64,000 bases of DNA from Halobaculum marinum (GTDB lineage Archaea; Halobacteriota; Halobacteria; Halobacteriales; Haloferacaceae): assembly GCF_029338555.1 (NCBI RefSeq), contig NZ_CP119989.1, forward strand, positions 1,488,001-1,552,000, written 5' to 3'. The translations under genes and the position numbers were made by a program. The first letter of the stretch is position 1. Each line of letters opens with the position of its first letter. Shown in pieces: positions 34,720 through 42,460 of the stretch. The notes beneath the pieces were generated by a model. It did no database searches and was not told where the DNA came from. It saw only the letters and a list, made by a program, of their open reading frames with translations.

Positions 34720-35652
34720 ATGGAGAGTGGCGAGGGAGAACGGCGGCGAGGGGGTCTCGGCGACGTGTTCGAGCGCGTCGCCCCCGGCGAACCGCTCTCG
34801 ACGGCCGAGGTCGCCCGCCACCTCGCGGTCGACGAGCACGAGGCGACACGGCGCCTCCGGGCCGCCGCCGCCGCGGGGAGCGTCCGGAGCAAGGCGTTCC
34901 CCGGCGCCGGGAGAGCCTGGTGGCGACCCGCAGACGGCGAGGGGGCACCGACCGACGACGCGCTCGTCGAGGTCGAGTACAGGTCGACGGCGCTGGCGAC
35001 GCCGTTCCTCGACGCGTTCGAGGCGGTCCCCCCCGAGGGAGAGACGGTCCCGACCGACGCCCGCATCGACGCGACCATCGAGTCTGTCGTCCCAGTGCGC
35101 GACGGGATGCTCCAGTACTACACCGCTCGCGGCGTGTCGCCGAAGCGCTACCTCGCGGCCCTCCGCACGGTCCCGGGGGTGTCTCGGGCGCGACTCCTGT
35201 CGACCGACGGGGACCGCGTCCGGGTGGAAGTACGGATCGACGGCGACGACCTCACCAACCTGTTCGAGGCGTTCGGCGGGTGGGTCACCGGTGGTGCGCT
35301 GCTCGACGGCACGGTCCGGATACGCGGGACGGTGCCGAAGGCGACAGACGTGGCCGAGGTGACCGACACCGTCCGGGAGTGGGTGCCCGACGCCGAACTC
35401 ACGAGCACGCGGGCGGTGTACACTCCGCGAGCCGTCCGCGACCTCGTGAACGAGCGGCTGTCCGACCAACAGCGTGCCGCGCTGGAGGCCGCCTACTACG
35501 GCGGCTACTTCGCGGTGCCTCGTGACAGCACCGGCGAGGACATCGCCACGGCGCTGGGCATCACTCGACAGACGTTCAATCACCACCTCAGACTCGCCGA
35601 ACTCGCGGTCGTCCGACAGCTGTTCGACGCCACCGAGCGCGACGCGCTCTGA
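34720..35652 (+). CDS. Bacterio-opsin-activator-type HTH transcriptional regulator
   Basis: 310 residues. N-terminal winged-helix (GLGDVFERVAPGEPLSTAEVARHLAVDEHEATRRLRAAAAAGSVRSK), a middle sensory region (VEVEYRSTALATPFLDAF...), and the C-terminal HTH_10 domain LSDQQRAALEAAYYGGYFAVPRDSTGEDIATALGITRQTFNHHLRLAE typical of haloarchaeal Bat-type activators. An upstream ATACATAC at 34687-34694 is about 28 bp from ATG 34720, suggesting a leaderless mRNA. It is divergent from dacZ with a 142-bp intergenic region, so it is a candidate regulator of that operon; target unproven. Confidence 0.88.
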   Translation: MESGEGERRRGGLGDVFERVAPGEPLSTAEVARHLAVDEHEATRRLRAAAAAGSVRSKAFPGAGRAWWRPADGEGAPTDDALVEVEYRSTALATPFLDAFEAVPPEGETVPTDARIDATIESVVPVRDGMLQYYTARGVSPKRYLAALRTVPGVSRARLLSTDGDRVRVEVRIDGDDLTNLFEAFGGWVTGGALLDGTVRIRGTVPKATDVAEVTDTVREWVPDAELTSTRAVYTPRAVRDLVNERLSDQQRAALEAAYYGGYFAVPRDSTGEDIATALGITRQTFNHHLRLAELAVVRQLFDATERDAL

Positions 35653-35699
35653 CTGGTCAGCGTGACCGTTTATGGGCGGTAGTGGGGTGTCTAGGTAGC

Positions 35700-36041
35700 A
35701 TGGAAGAGCGCGTGCGTGCTCCCGGTGGTGCGGGGGCTGGGGTGGTGGCAGAGTTCGACGCGGTCGCCGGGGTTCGATTCGAACCGCTTCGGGACGCCTA
35801 CCGTGTCCAGAAGCGACGCGACCATCCCGAACCGGTCTCGTACCTCGTCGTCGAAGCCGTCGCCGCCGTGACTGGGACGTCGATGATGGATCTCGACCCG
35901 CTACACGAGACGATCGATGCGGACGCGCTCGACGCCGTCCTCACGGCACCCGAACACGTCGGTGCGATCGTCCGCTTCGACTACGGGGGCTGTCGGATCG
36001 AGGCCTCGAGCGGCGGCGAACTCCTGATCACCGAGCGCTGA
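35700..36041 (+). CDS. Solo HalOD1 output-domain protein
   Basis: 113 residues. HalOD1 features: PVSYLVVEAVAAVTGTSMMDLDPLHETIDADALDAVL followed by GAIVRFDYGGCRIEASSGGELLIT. The start ATG 35700 follows TTTATG at 35669-35674, 28-30 bp upstream, so it is probably leaderless. HalOD1 usually sits at the C-terminus of two-component or Bat-type proteins; standing alone, it may work in trans with the preceding regulator. A related solo protein is at 56615-56938. Confidence 0.85.
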   Translation: MEERVRAPGGAGAGVVAEFDAVAGVRFEPLRDAYRVQKRRDHPEPVSYLVVEAVAAVTGTSMMDLDPLHETIDADALDAVLTAPEHVGAIVRFDYGGCRIEASSGGELLITER

Positions 36042-36089
36042 CGAAACCCCGTTCGCGACGAGGCAGGGGCAGTCGCCGCCCGGCGCGAC

Positions 36090-37235
36090 TCAAGCGACGT
36101 CCCGACCACACAGTTGGACCGCCCAAGCGCCTCCATCCGTGGGATCGACACCGGCCCCGAGCCACGGCTCTCGCCCGACCGGGTCGCCGTCTTCGGGCGT
36201 CGGCGCCCTGACGACCGCCTTCGTCCGCGAGGAGAGGCTCGACAGGGGGAACTCGTCGTCCGGTCGGAAGCCGCACCGACCGAGCACCGTCGCCGGCATC
36301 GGGGCGCCACAGCACTTCAGCACGTCGGCGTCGGCGCCGTCCTCAACGACCGCCGAGAGCAGCGCCTCGTAGCTGTCCGCGGGCGCCGACCCGTCCGCCG
36401 GGAGGGTGTCCAGCACCCACACGCGTCGGAGGTCCTCGTCGTCGCTCGTCGCCGCGATGACGCTCGCGACGACCCCGCCGTCCGCCTTCGCGAGGTACGT
36501 CGTCGTCTCCCAGCGAGGGTTGCCGAACCGCCAGTTGTAGAACGCCTCGTCACGCCTGATATGGACCCTGTCGGGCACGCCTGACTCATAGAGCTGGACC
36601 AGCGTCTCGGCCGGCACCGTCTCGTGGCGCTCGACCGTGTACTCGCTGGGACCTCCGAGAGAGGTGAGCGACGACACGCCCCGGGCCAGCGAGAGGCCCG
36701 CCTGCCCGATGGCGAGCATCCCCTTCGCCGCGAGTCGGTCGGTCGACAGTCGCGCGCCGGCGAGGCGTTCGACGTCCTGTATCCGGTAGTAGGTGGGGAC
36801 CGTGCCGATCTCCTGCCAGCCCAGCTTCTTGAGCCCGGGCATGATCGCGTCTGAAGGGAAGTTGTAGTAGCAGGACTCGGGGCCGTCTGCGTAGTCCTCG
36901 AGCAGGCGCTCGGTCATCCGGGTGAACAAGCCCCGCCGCCGGTGGTCGGGGTGGACCATCCAGTCGGCGGGCTGGAACGCGATGACGGTCTCGTCGCCGA
37001 CCGCGAGCGGGAACACCACACACGGCTCCGCGCCGGCCAACTGCCCGTCCGCGTCGGCGACGACCATCGGGACCTCGTCGACGTAGGGGTTCGCCTCGAA
37101 GCGCCACTCGAACCACTCGGCGCTCTTGCGGCGCCCCCACACCGCCTCGTACAGGTCGAGGAATCCGTCCGTATCGCCCGGCTCGAACGGTCGAATCGTC
37201 GCCTGGTTCTGTTCCTGTGTCTGCGTCAGTCCCAT
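36090..37235 (-). CDS. GNAT-family N-acetyltransferase
   Basis: 381 residues. N-terminal GNAT domain (about 15-150): IRPFEPGDTDGFLDLYEAVWGRRKS, then WMVHPDHRRRGLFTRMTERLLEDYA, where PDHRRRGL is the acetyl-CoA pyrophosphate-binding loop (V/I-x-x-x-x-R-x-x-G). The C-terminal half (FYNWRFGNPRWETTTYLAKADGGVVASVIAA) resembles a second degenerate GNAT domain, as in haloarchaeal proteins associated with surface polysaccharide. Substrate unknown. Upstream sequence contains the hairpin at 37271-37294. Confidence 0.8.
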   Translation of the reverse strand: MGLTQTQEQNQATIRPFEPGDTDGFLDLYEAVWGRRKSAEWFEWRFEANPYVDEVPMVVADADGQLAGAEPCVVFPLAVGDETVIAFQPADWMVHPDHRRRGLFTRMTERLLEDYADGPESCYYNFPSDAIMPGLKKLGWQEIGTVPTYYRIQDVERLAGARLSTDRLAAKGMLAIGQAGLSLARGVSSLTSLGGPSEYTVERHETVPAETLVQLYESGVPDRVHIRRDEAFYNWRFGNPRWETTTYLAKADGGVVASVIAATSDDEDLRRVWVLDTLPADGSAPADSYEALLSAVVEDGADADVLKCCGAPMPATVLGRCGFRPDDEFPLSSLSSRTKAVVRAPTPEDGDPVGREPWLGAGVDPTDGGAWAVQLCGRDVA

Positions 37236-37270
37236 CGAGGCGGACAGACACGTGCTACTTTGTTGGTAAT

Positions 37271-37294
37271 GATGCGGCTTCTCCGCGCCGCATC
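37271..37294 (-). promoter_or_regulatory. 8-bp-arm hairpin upstream of the GNAT gene
   Basis: GATGCGGC (37271-37278) and GCCGCATC (37287-37294) with an 8-base loop, about 36 bases upstream of the ATG at 37235. Could be a 5' UTR hairpin or operator. Arms of this size are expected occasionally by chance. Confidence 0.35.
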
Positions 37295-37450
37295 CGAGAC
37301 GACAACGGGCCGCAACCGTGCCACAGGGCGCTCGCTGCTGTCGATAAGCTTGTCTTACCCTCGGGGGAATACGGTTGCGACCCGAGTACCAGCCGACGCA
37401 AGGGTGGCGTCGCTCGTCGGTCGAGGCGCTTCGGCCGGTGACGGAGGAAG

Positions 37451-37539
37451 ATGCGCGGGACCGGATTCGAACCGCGGTCGGACGTGCTCGGCTCGCTTCC
37501 GCTCGCCTCCGCGCGACCTCCCTGGTTCGAACCCGTTCC
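37451..37539 (-). repeat. tRNA-tail-flanked element, copy A (next to tRNA-Leu)
   Basis: Read in the tRNA's direction it follows tRNA-Leu by about 43 bp. It consists of an inverted T-arm copy (37524-37539), a 50-bp core (37474-37523), and a 23-bp exact copy of the tRNA-Leu 3' end (37451-37473, identical to 37581-37603). The inverted copy pairs with 37458-37473 at 14 of 16 positions. The core is nearly identical to that of copy B at 47406-47454, including GGTCGGACGTGCTCGGCTCG on plus. Possible natures: a small mobile element with tRNA-specific ends, an integration scar, or a structured transcript. Confidence 0.8.
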
Positions 37540-37581
37540 GTGTCGATTCTCACGGCTCTCCCGTTTGGTCGAGCCGGAGAA

Positions 37582-37666
37582 TGCGCGGGACCGGATTCGA
37601 ACCGGCGGACCCCTATGGGACAGCGTCCTAAGCGCTGCGCCGTTGGCCTGGCTTGGCTACCCGCGC
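37582..37666 (-). tRNA. tRNA-Leu (anticodon UAG)
   Basis: 85-nt class II tRNA without encoded CCA. Acceptor stem GCGCGGG/CCCGCGC, U8-A9, D-arm GCC...GGC with AGCCAGG, anticodon stem CAGCG/CGCTG with loop CTTAGGA (anticodon TAG), an extra arm, and T-arm ending GGTTCGAATCC. Discriminator A. It reads CTA codons (and possibly other CTN). A TATA-like TACTTA on the minus strand at about 37692-37697 lies about 27-31 bp upstream of its 5' end. Confidence 0.93.
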
Positions 37667-37719
37667 TCGCCCCCACGTACCCCGAATCGCCGTAAGTAGC
37701 TGTCGAACCGGGGCGACGA

Positions 37720-37726
37720 TTTATAC
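37720..37726 (+). promoter_or_regulatory. TATA box of the TFB-like gene
   Basis: TTTATAC centred about 28 bp before ATG 37751; leaderless promoter. It is divergent from the tRNA-Leu promoter. Confidence 0.5.
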
Positions 37727-37750
37727 GCGGCGACCGCGAAGCGCCGGCAG

Positions 37751-38059
37751 ATGTACCGGGCACGTGACGAGGTCGAGAACGAGGAGTGGCTCGCGCGCCT
37801 CCGGCAGGCCGCCGAGTCGCTCGACCTCTCGCCGGAGGCCCGCTCGAACGCGACTGACCTGTTCCTCTCGGGCGTGCCGGAGGCGGACCGCTCGAAACCC
37901 GCGATGGCCGCCGCGTCGCTGTACGCCGGCGCGCTGATCGCCGGCGACGAGCGCCCGCAGACCGCCGTCGCCGACGCGATGGACGTCACTCGCCTCTCGG
38001 TCCAACAGCACTGGAAAGACGTGCTCGAAGACGCCGGCTTCCGGCCACCGACGTGGTAA
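37751..38059 (+). CDS. Solo cyclin-fold TFB/TFIIB-like protein
   Basis: 102 residues resembling a single TFIIB core (cyclin) repeat: LARLRQAAESLDLSPEARSNATDLFLSGVPEADRSKPAMAAASLYAGALIAGDERPQTAVADAMDVTRLSVQQHWKDVLEDAGF. The last segment is the helix-turn-helix that in TFB contacts the BRE. The zinc ribbon, B-finger/linker and second cyclin repeat of a functional TFB are all absent. It could be a modulator that competes with or binds next to TFB. Haloarchaea have many full TFBs. Confidence 0.82.
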   Translation: MYRARDEVENEEWLARLRQAAESLDLSPEARSNATDLFLSGVPEADRSKPAMAAASLYAGALIAGDERPQTAVADAMDVTRLSVQQHWKDVLEDAGFRPPTW

Positions 38060-38089
38060 GCGGCGCGGTGGCGCCGCGCTCGATGCGGC

Positions 38090-38305
38090 CTACTCGGTGA
38101 GGAGTCGATACGCCAGCAGGGCCAGCCCCGCGAACGCCGCGAGTTGGCCGACGAGGAACAGCGCGCCGCCGACGTACGCGAGGAGGCTGTCGGGGTCGCG
38201 CCCGGCGACACGGATCGCCTGGTACCCGACGAGCAAGGCGAGGCCGCCGACGAGGAGCAACTGCGTGGAGCGCGACCGACGGGCGAGCCAGCCGGCGGCG
38301 TCCAT
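38090..38305 (-). CDS. Small membrane protein, two TM helices
   Basis: 71 residues: basic N-terminus (ARRSRSTQ), TM1 LLLVGGLALLVGYQAI, a loop RVAGRDPDSLLAY, TM2 VGGALFLVGQLAAFAGLALLAYRLL. It begins immediately after the coaD stop codon with no gap, so it is translated from the same mRNA. Function unknown. Confidence 0.72.
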   Translation of the reverse strand: MDAAGWLARRSRSTQLLLVGGLALLVGYQAIRVAGRDPDSLLAYVGGALFLVGQLAAFAGLALLAYRLLTE

Positions 38306-38806
38306 CTACTCCGCGTCCGGCGGCGCGGTGCCGCGCCCCTCGCGCTCGGGGGTGACGTTGCCGTGGCGGTCGATCTCGCCACGCACGATCCGCGTCGAGG
38401 AGATGCGCTTGCCGTCCTCGGCGGGGACGTGGTCGACGACCTCGATCCGGAGGCTGGGGAGCCCCTTCTGCTCGCGAATCTCGTTGACCCGCTCGGCGCC
38501 CGACTGCGTCTCGGGGGAGACGATCAGCGCGTCGAACCCCGGTTCGACGGCGATGCCCGTGGGCTTCGTGAGTTCGCGAATCTCGTACTCGCGGTCGTGT
38601 TCGGCGGCCAGCGGCGCCAACTCCGCGTCGAGGTCGCGCTTCCGGTCGGCGAACGGGCGGACGTAGCGGTCCGTGTGACGGGTCTTCGGGGCCAACTCGT
38701 CGGAGGTGAGCCCGACGGTGAGGTCCCCGAGCTCGAACGCGCGCTCGAACAGCGCGCGGTGGCCGTCGTGGACCGGATCGAACGTCCCGCCCAGCGCGAC
38801 GTGCAT
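38306..38806 (-). CDS. coaD: Phosphopantetheine adenylyltransferase, archaeal type
   Basis: 166 residues; nucleotidyltransferase-fold enzyme that makes dephospho-CoA from 4'-phosphopantetheine and ATP. MHVALGGTFDPVHDGHRALFERAFELG carries the T/HxGH motif (DPVHDGH), with later KTRHTDRYVRPFADRKRDLDAELA and the ISSTRI motif (GKRISSTRIVRGEID). The C-terminal tail is short and charged. First gene of a pair with the 71-residue membrane protein. Start at ATG 38806. Confidence 0.93.
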   Translation of the reverse strand: MHVALGGTFDPVHDGHRALFERAFELGDLTVGLTSDELAPKTRHTDRYVRPFADRKRDLDAELAPLAAEHDREYEIRELTKPTGIAVEPGFDALIVSPETQSGAERVNEIREQKGLPSLRIEVVDHVPAEDGKRISSTRIVRGEIDRHGNVTPEREGRGTAPPDAE

Positions 38807-38987
38807 ACCCGCCGGTGGGCGCCCCGGCACCTAAAAGCGACGTTACTCCCCGTCGAGTAGCCGGCACGAGTGGGGCACGACCACGACCGTCTGTCAGTCG
38901 TGGGTGGGGTCGCCGGGGACCGTCGGCGTACTCGATTGATGCGAGCCCGGCGGCCGGCAGACGACCACCGTCGGGTCCGGTCCGTCG

Positions 38988-39512
38988 TCAGTCCTCGTCG
39001 TCGGGGCGCTCGACGGAGATACTGACGGGGTCGTCGCCGTCGTCCGAGCCGCCGTCCCCGCTCAACTGGGCGTCCAGGTTGAACACGGTGTTCAACTGGT
39101 CTTGCACCTCGCCGACGACGCCCTCGACGAGTTCCGACGGTTCGATCGCCTCGTACTCGTAGGGGTTGTTGCCAGCGCCCGCCGCCTCACGTTTCGTCCG
39201 CGTCACCGTCTCCTCGCCGTGGAGCTCCGCCAGCGCCTCGCGGACGGTGCTGGGGTACAGCCCCGTCCCTTCGGCGACCTCGTCGCTCGTCGACCCGGGG
39301 TGTTCACGGAGGTACACGTAGATCCGAGCGCGCGTCTCCGTGTCGAGCAGCCACGAGAGCAGGTCGACGATCCGTTCGTCGAACCCGCCGGCGACCTCGG
39401 TGGCGCCCTCTTCGAGCCGCTCGGCAGCCTCGCGTAGCTCCCCGCGCGGGGAGTTCTCGTCGGCGGTGTTCTCCGCGTCGCCGCCGTCCTCGGGGGCCTC
39501 GTCCGTAGACAT
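38988..39512 (-). CDS. Winged-helix transcriptional regulator
   Basis: 174 residues. Acidic unstructured N-terminus of about 35 residues, a helix, then a wHTH: LLSWLLDTETRARIYVYLREHPGSTSDEVAEGTGLYPSTVREALAELHGEETVTRTKREAAGAGNNPYEYEAIEPSELVEG (about 50-130). An acidic, probably disordered tail follows. Related to the ArsR/TrmB-like haloarchaeal HTH group; no effector domain is visible. Same strand as gshA (upstream, 88 bp away). Targets are unknown. Confidence 0.83.
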   Translation of the reverse strand: MSTDEAPEDGGDAENTADENSPRGELREAAERLEEGATEVAGGFDERIVDLLSWLLDTETRARIYVYLREHPGSTSDEVAEGTGLYPSTVREALAELHGEETVTRTKREAAGAGNNPYEYEAIEPSELVEGVVGEVQDQLNTVFNLDAQLSGDGGSDDGDDPVSISVERPDDED

Positions 39513-39600
39513 ATGTCGCGTTTCGGCGGTCAGAACTCCGTAGTGAAAACCCCGTCGCCCGTATCGGTTCCCGATAACGCGACCGACGCGTGTTCCTCGG

Positions 39601-40713
39601 TCAGCGACCGTGCTCGTCGAGCAGCAAGTCGTGACACAGCGCCGCTATCCCGTCGTTCTCTCGGATCCTGCGCTGGCGCGCCGACCCCGACTCGCGCTCC
39701 AGCAGGAACCGGGGGCCTTCGACGCCGAGGCGGTCGCACGCGCGCTCGACGACCGTCGGGATGTCGACGACCGACTCGCCGTCGCGAGCGACGAAGGTGG
39801 CGTCTTCCCCGTGGCGCATCGCCCGCCACTTGTTCTCGTCGAGGAGTTCGCGCCGGAGGCCGTGGTCGCCGCCGAACCCGGCGTCGGGGTCGCTCTCGTC
39901 CTCGTAGCGCTCGGCGAGGTCGGTGACGAGCGCGTGGACCCACTCGACGAACGCGACGGTGACGTCCGGGTCCGACTGGGCGTCGGGCGTGCGCACCTCG
40001 ACGGTGCCGTGCCCCGTGTGGGGGCGCACGTCGAACCACAGTTCGCCGCGGTCTTCGATCGAGCCGTGCTCGACCATCCGGCGCTCGAACGACTCGTAGG
40101 CCTCGAAGGAGTCGAAGTAGCCCGGCATCCCGGTGTTCGGGAGGTTCTCGAACACCTTCGCGCGAGCCGACGCCAACCCGGTGTCGAAGCCGTTCCAGAA
40201 CGGGGAGTTGGCCGACAGCGCGAGCATCGGCGGGAGGGACCACCGGAGTTCGTTCGCGACCCACGTCGCCTTGTCCGCGTCGTCGACGCCGACGTGGACG
40301 TGCAGTCCGGCGGTCGTGTTCCGGTGTTGCGGGTACTGGATGCGGTCGAGTTGCGAGCGGTACCGGGGCTTCTCGGCGTGGTCGAGTTCGCGCCACACCG
40401 CCGCCGGGTGGAGGCCGGCGGCGGCGACCTGCAGGTCGTACGACGCGGCGTGCTCGACGAGCGCCTCGCGGACGGCGACGACGTTGTCCCGGACCGACCC
40501 GGGGTCTTCGATCAACGGGGTCTGGGTCTCGACGACGGACTTGAACAGTTCGTGGTCGATGCGTCCCCCGAGCGGTTCGGGCGGCTCACGGTCGCCGTAG
40601 ACGAGTTCGTCGCTCCCGGCGGTCGGGCGCCCGTCGCCGTCGACGACGTAGAACTCCTCCTCGACACCGAGGGTGCCCATCCGATCGAACGCCGCGGCCG
40701 AACCCGTGTCCAT
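39601..40713 (-). CDS. gshA: Glutamate-cysteine ligase, haloarchaeal type (GCS2 fold)
   Basis: 370 residues; makes gamma-glutamylcysteine, the main low-molecular-weight thiol of haloarchaea, which lack glutathione synthetase. GCS2 features: [19 protein letters not shown] (Glu-rich metal/ATP site), [64 protein letters not shown], and [20 protein letters not shown]-terminal [17 protein letters not shown] is also conserved. Functionally linked to cysteine synthase at 25061. Confidence 0.93.
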   Translation of the reverse strand: MDTGSAAAFDRMGTLGVEEEFYVVDGDGRPTAGSDELVYGDREPPEPLGGRIDHELFKSVVETQTPLIEDPGSVRDNVVAVREALVEHAASYDLQVAAAGLHPAAVWRELDHAEKPRYRSQLDRIQYPQHRNTTAGLHVHVGVDDADKATWVANELRWSLPPMLALSANSPFWNGFDTGLASARAKVFENLPNTGMPGYFDSFEAYESFERRMVEHGSIEDRGELWFDVRPHTGHGTVEVRTPDAQSDPDVTVAFVEWVHALVTDLAERYEDESDPDAGFGGDHGLRRELLDENKWRAMRHGEDATFVARDGESVVDIPTVVERACDRLGVEGPRFLLERESGSARQRRIRENDGIAALCHDLLLDEHGR

Positions 40714-40837
40714 CGGCGACGGCTTGGACGTGGGGCGATAAATAGGTCGGGAAACCGGGTGGCACGTGTCCGTCGCCGTGACAGTCCGGTGGGCCGGTCG
40801 CCTCCGTCGTCGAGCGGCGGTGTGGCGCCCGCCGCCG

Positions 40838-41473
40838 TCACTTCGGCGTCGCGACGACGCCGAGGTGGTCCTCGTGGAACCGGTCTAACTCGCGCGTCTC
40901 CAGCACCTCGTACATCTCGCGGAGGTCCCCGAGCACCTCGTCGAACACCGCATTGGGGTCGGCGGCGACGTCCTCAGAACGGGCCTTCACCGCCAGCAGG
41001 AGTCTGCCGTCGTCGGCGAGGAACTGCCGGTTGCGGACGGCCACGTCGGCCTGGCCGCGAGTCGCCACGTCCTGCACGAGCACGTCGCAGTCGGCCTCGA
41101 CGACGTGGGCGTACGTCTCCGGGCGGCGGGCGTCTTTGAGGAGGGGGAACAGGGTCGCGCGCGACTCGCAGGCGTCGAGCAGGTCGCGGACGGGGCGCGG
41201 CGAGAACTCGACGGCGTACGTCGGTCCGGCGAAGTCGGCGACGTGGCTCACGGTCGTGCCGTTCGCGGCACCGAGGTAGAGCACCGTCTCGTCGCCGACG
41301 AGGCCGGTGTCCATCCCGAGTTCGAGCATCCCGCCGAGTTTCGAGCGCCCGGCGTCCCACGCGCGCCACCCGTCGTCAGTCGGCTCACCGTACACTGGTT
41401 CGCCGCGGGTACAGAGCCGCTCGCGACCGTCGAACTCGCGTCGCTCCACCCCGTCGGGGAGGTGCTCACTCAT
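40838..41473 (-). CDS. flpA: Fibrillarin-like rRNA/tRNA 2'-O-methyltransferase
   Basis: 211 residues; methyltransferase of archaeal box C/D RNPs. SAM-binding Rossmann motif [36 protein letters not shown], then [51 protein letters not shown], and a C-terminal EDHLGVV. The N-terminal [31 protein letters not shown] is typical. The start ATG 41473 overlaps the nop5 stop by 8 bases, indicating translational coupling. Confidence 0.95.
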   Translation of the reverse strand: MSEHLPDGVERREFDGRERLCTRGEPVYGEPTDDGWRAWDAGRSKLGGMLELGMDTGLVGDETVLYLGAANGTTVSHVADFAGPTYAVEFSPRPVRDLLDACESRATLFPLLKDARRPETYAHVVEADCDVLVQDVATRGQADVAVRNRQFLADDGRLLLAVKARSEDVAADPNAVFDEVLGDLREMYEVLETRELDRFHEDHLGVVATPK

Positions 41474-42365
41474 CGTCGGCACCTCCGTCGTCGTCCTCGG
41501 CGCGGGCGCGGATGGTCTGCATGCGCTCGTCCAACTCCGCCTCCAACTCGGGCCGGTAGTCGCCCGAGTAGTGGTCGATCCGAGCGGCGATGGTCAGTTT
41601 GCCCGCCAGCGCGCGCGAGGCCGACCCGCGGTCTTCGGGTCGGGTGCCGCGGACGTACTCGTGGGTGTAGATGACGCCGTGTTTCGGCGAGGAGCCGTGA
41701 CCGCGCAGGTGCGCGAACAGCGCGTCCTCTGCGCCGAGCACCTGGAGCGTGCCGGAGGGCTTCTTCGCCAGCGGCTCCAGCCCGCCCGCCAGCGAGATGA
41801 GTCGCGCGGCCAGCACCGGCCCCGCGAGCGCCGCGAGGTTCGGTGCGGCGACGGGCGCGCGCGACTCAATGAAGGCCTCCAACTCGTCCGCTTCGGCAGC
41901 GAGGTCGGCGACCCGCGTCGCCAGCGAGACGACGCGCTCCTCGGCGGGGCCCTCCGGGTCGCGCTCGGCGAGGGCCACACAGCCGTCGACACCCGTGCCG
42001 GCGTCCTCGAACAGCGTCCCGGCCCACTCGGACACGCGCTCCGCGAGTTCGTTGGCGACGCGCTCGGCGTCGTCCATCGCGCGGACCGCGTGGAGCAGTT
42101 GGCGGTCGTCGGCGCGCTCGCGCTCGTCCACCGCGGCGCGAGTCGCCTCGACGGTCGCCTCGCGGAGTTGTTCGTAGTAGTCCTCTTCGTCGGTCGCGGC
42201 GCCCGACTCGACGGCCAGCGCCGGCCAGTCTGCCGGCGCGGCCGCCGTGCCGTCGCGGACGCGGTCCGCGGGCGACTCGTCGTCGCCGACGGCGAACCAC
42301 GCCGCCGCCTCGGCCCCGGCGGCGTCGCCGGGAGCGCGGCCCGCGGCGTCGTCGTCTGTGGTCAT
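41466..42365 (-). CDS. nop5: Nop5/Nop56/58 family box C/D RNP core protein
   Basis: 299 residues. N-domain (about 15-100) is acidic; a coiled-coil region (REATVEATRAAVDERERADDRQLLHAVRAMDDAERVANELAERVSEW) precedes the Nop domain: ESRAPVAAPNLAALAGPVLAARLISLAGGLEPLAKKPSGTLQVLGAEDALFAHLRGHGSSPKHGVIYTHEYVR. The GAEDALFAHL stretch contacts the K-turn RNA with L7Ae. Forms the scaffold for fibrillarin; the operon order nop5-flpA is conserved in archaea. Confidence 0.95.
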   Translation of the reverse strand: MTTDDDAAGRAPGDAAGAEAAAWFAVGDDESPADRVRDGTAAAPADWPALAVESGAATDEEDYYEQLREATVEATRAAVDERERADDRQLLHAVRAMDDAERVANELAERVSEWAGTLFEDAGTGVDGCVALAERDPEGPAEERVVSLATRVADLAAEADELEAFIESRAPVAAPNLAALAGPVLAARLISLAGGLEPLAKKPSGTLQVLGAEDALFAHLRGHGSSPKHGVIYTHEYVRGTRPEDRGSASRALAGKLTIAARIDHYSGDYRPELEAELDERMQTIRARAEDDDGGADDE

Positions 42366-42460
42366 GCACGTCCGTTCCCGTCGACCGTTGATTAGCGTTG
42401 TCTCCGCGGGCGCGGATACGAACCGAGTAACCTTTGGCCGCTACGCCGCACACCTCGCCC

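Larger units (their letters stand above)
37236..37581. other. 346-bp intergenic region with hairpin and tRNA-associated element
   Basis: From left to right: promoter of the GNAT gene (reads leftward), a hairpin at 37271-37294, a stretch with no gene, then the tRNA-tail element at 37451-37539 and a short spacer up to the tRNA-Leu 3' end. No protein-coding gene is supported. Confidence 0.6.

Noticed and set aside
37451-37473. Simple phage attachment-site remnant of tRNA-Leu
   Set aside because: A bare attR would not include the shared core and inverted T-arm copy also present beside tRNA-Lys, and no integrase adjoins it; kept only as an alternative.
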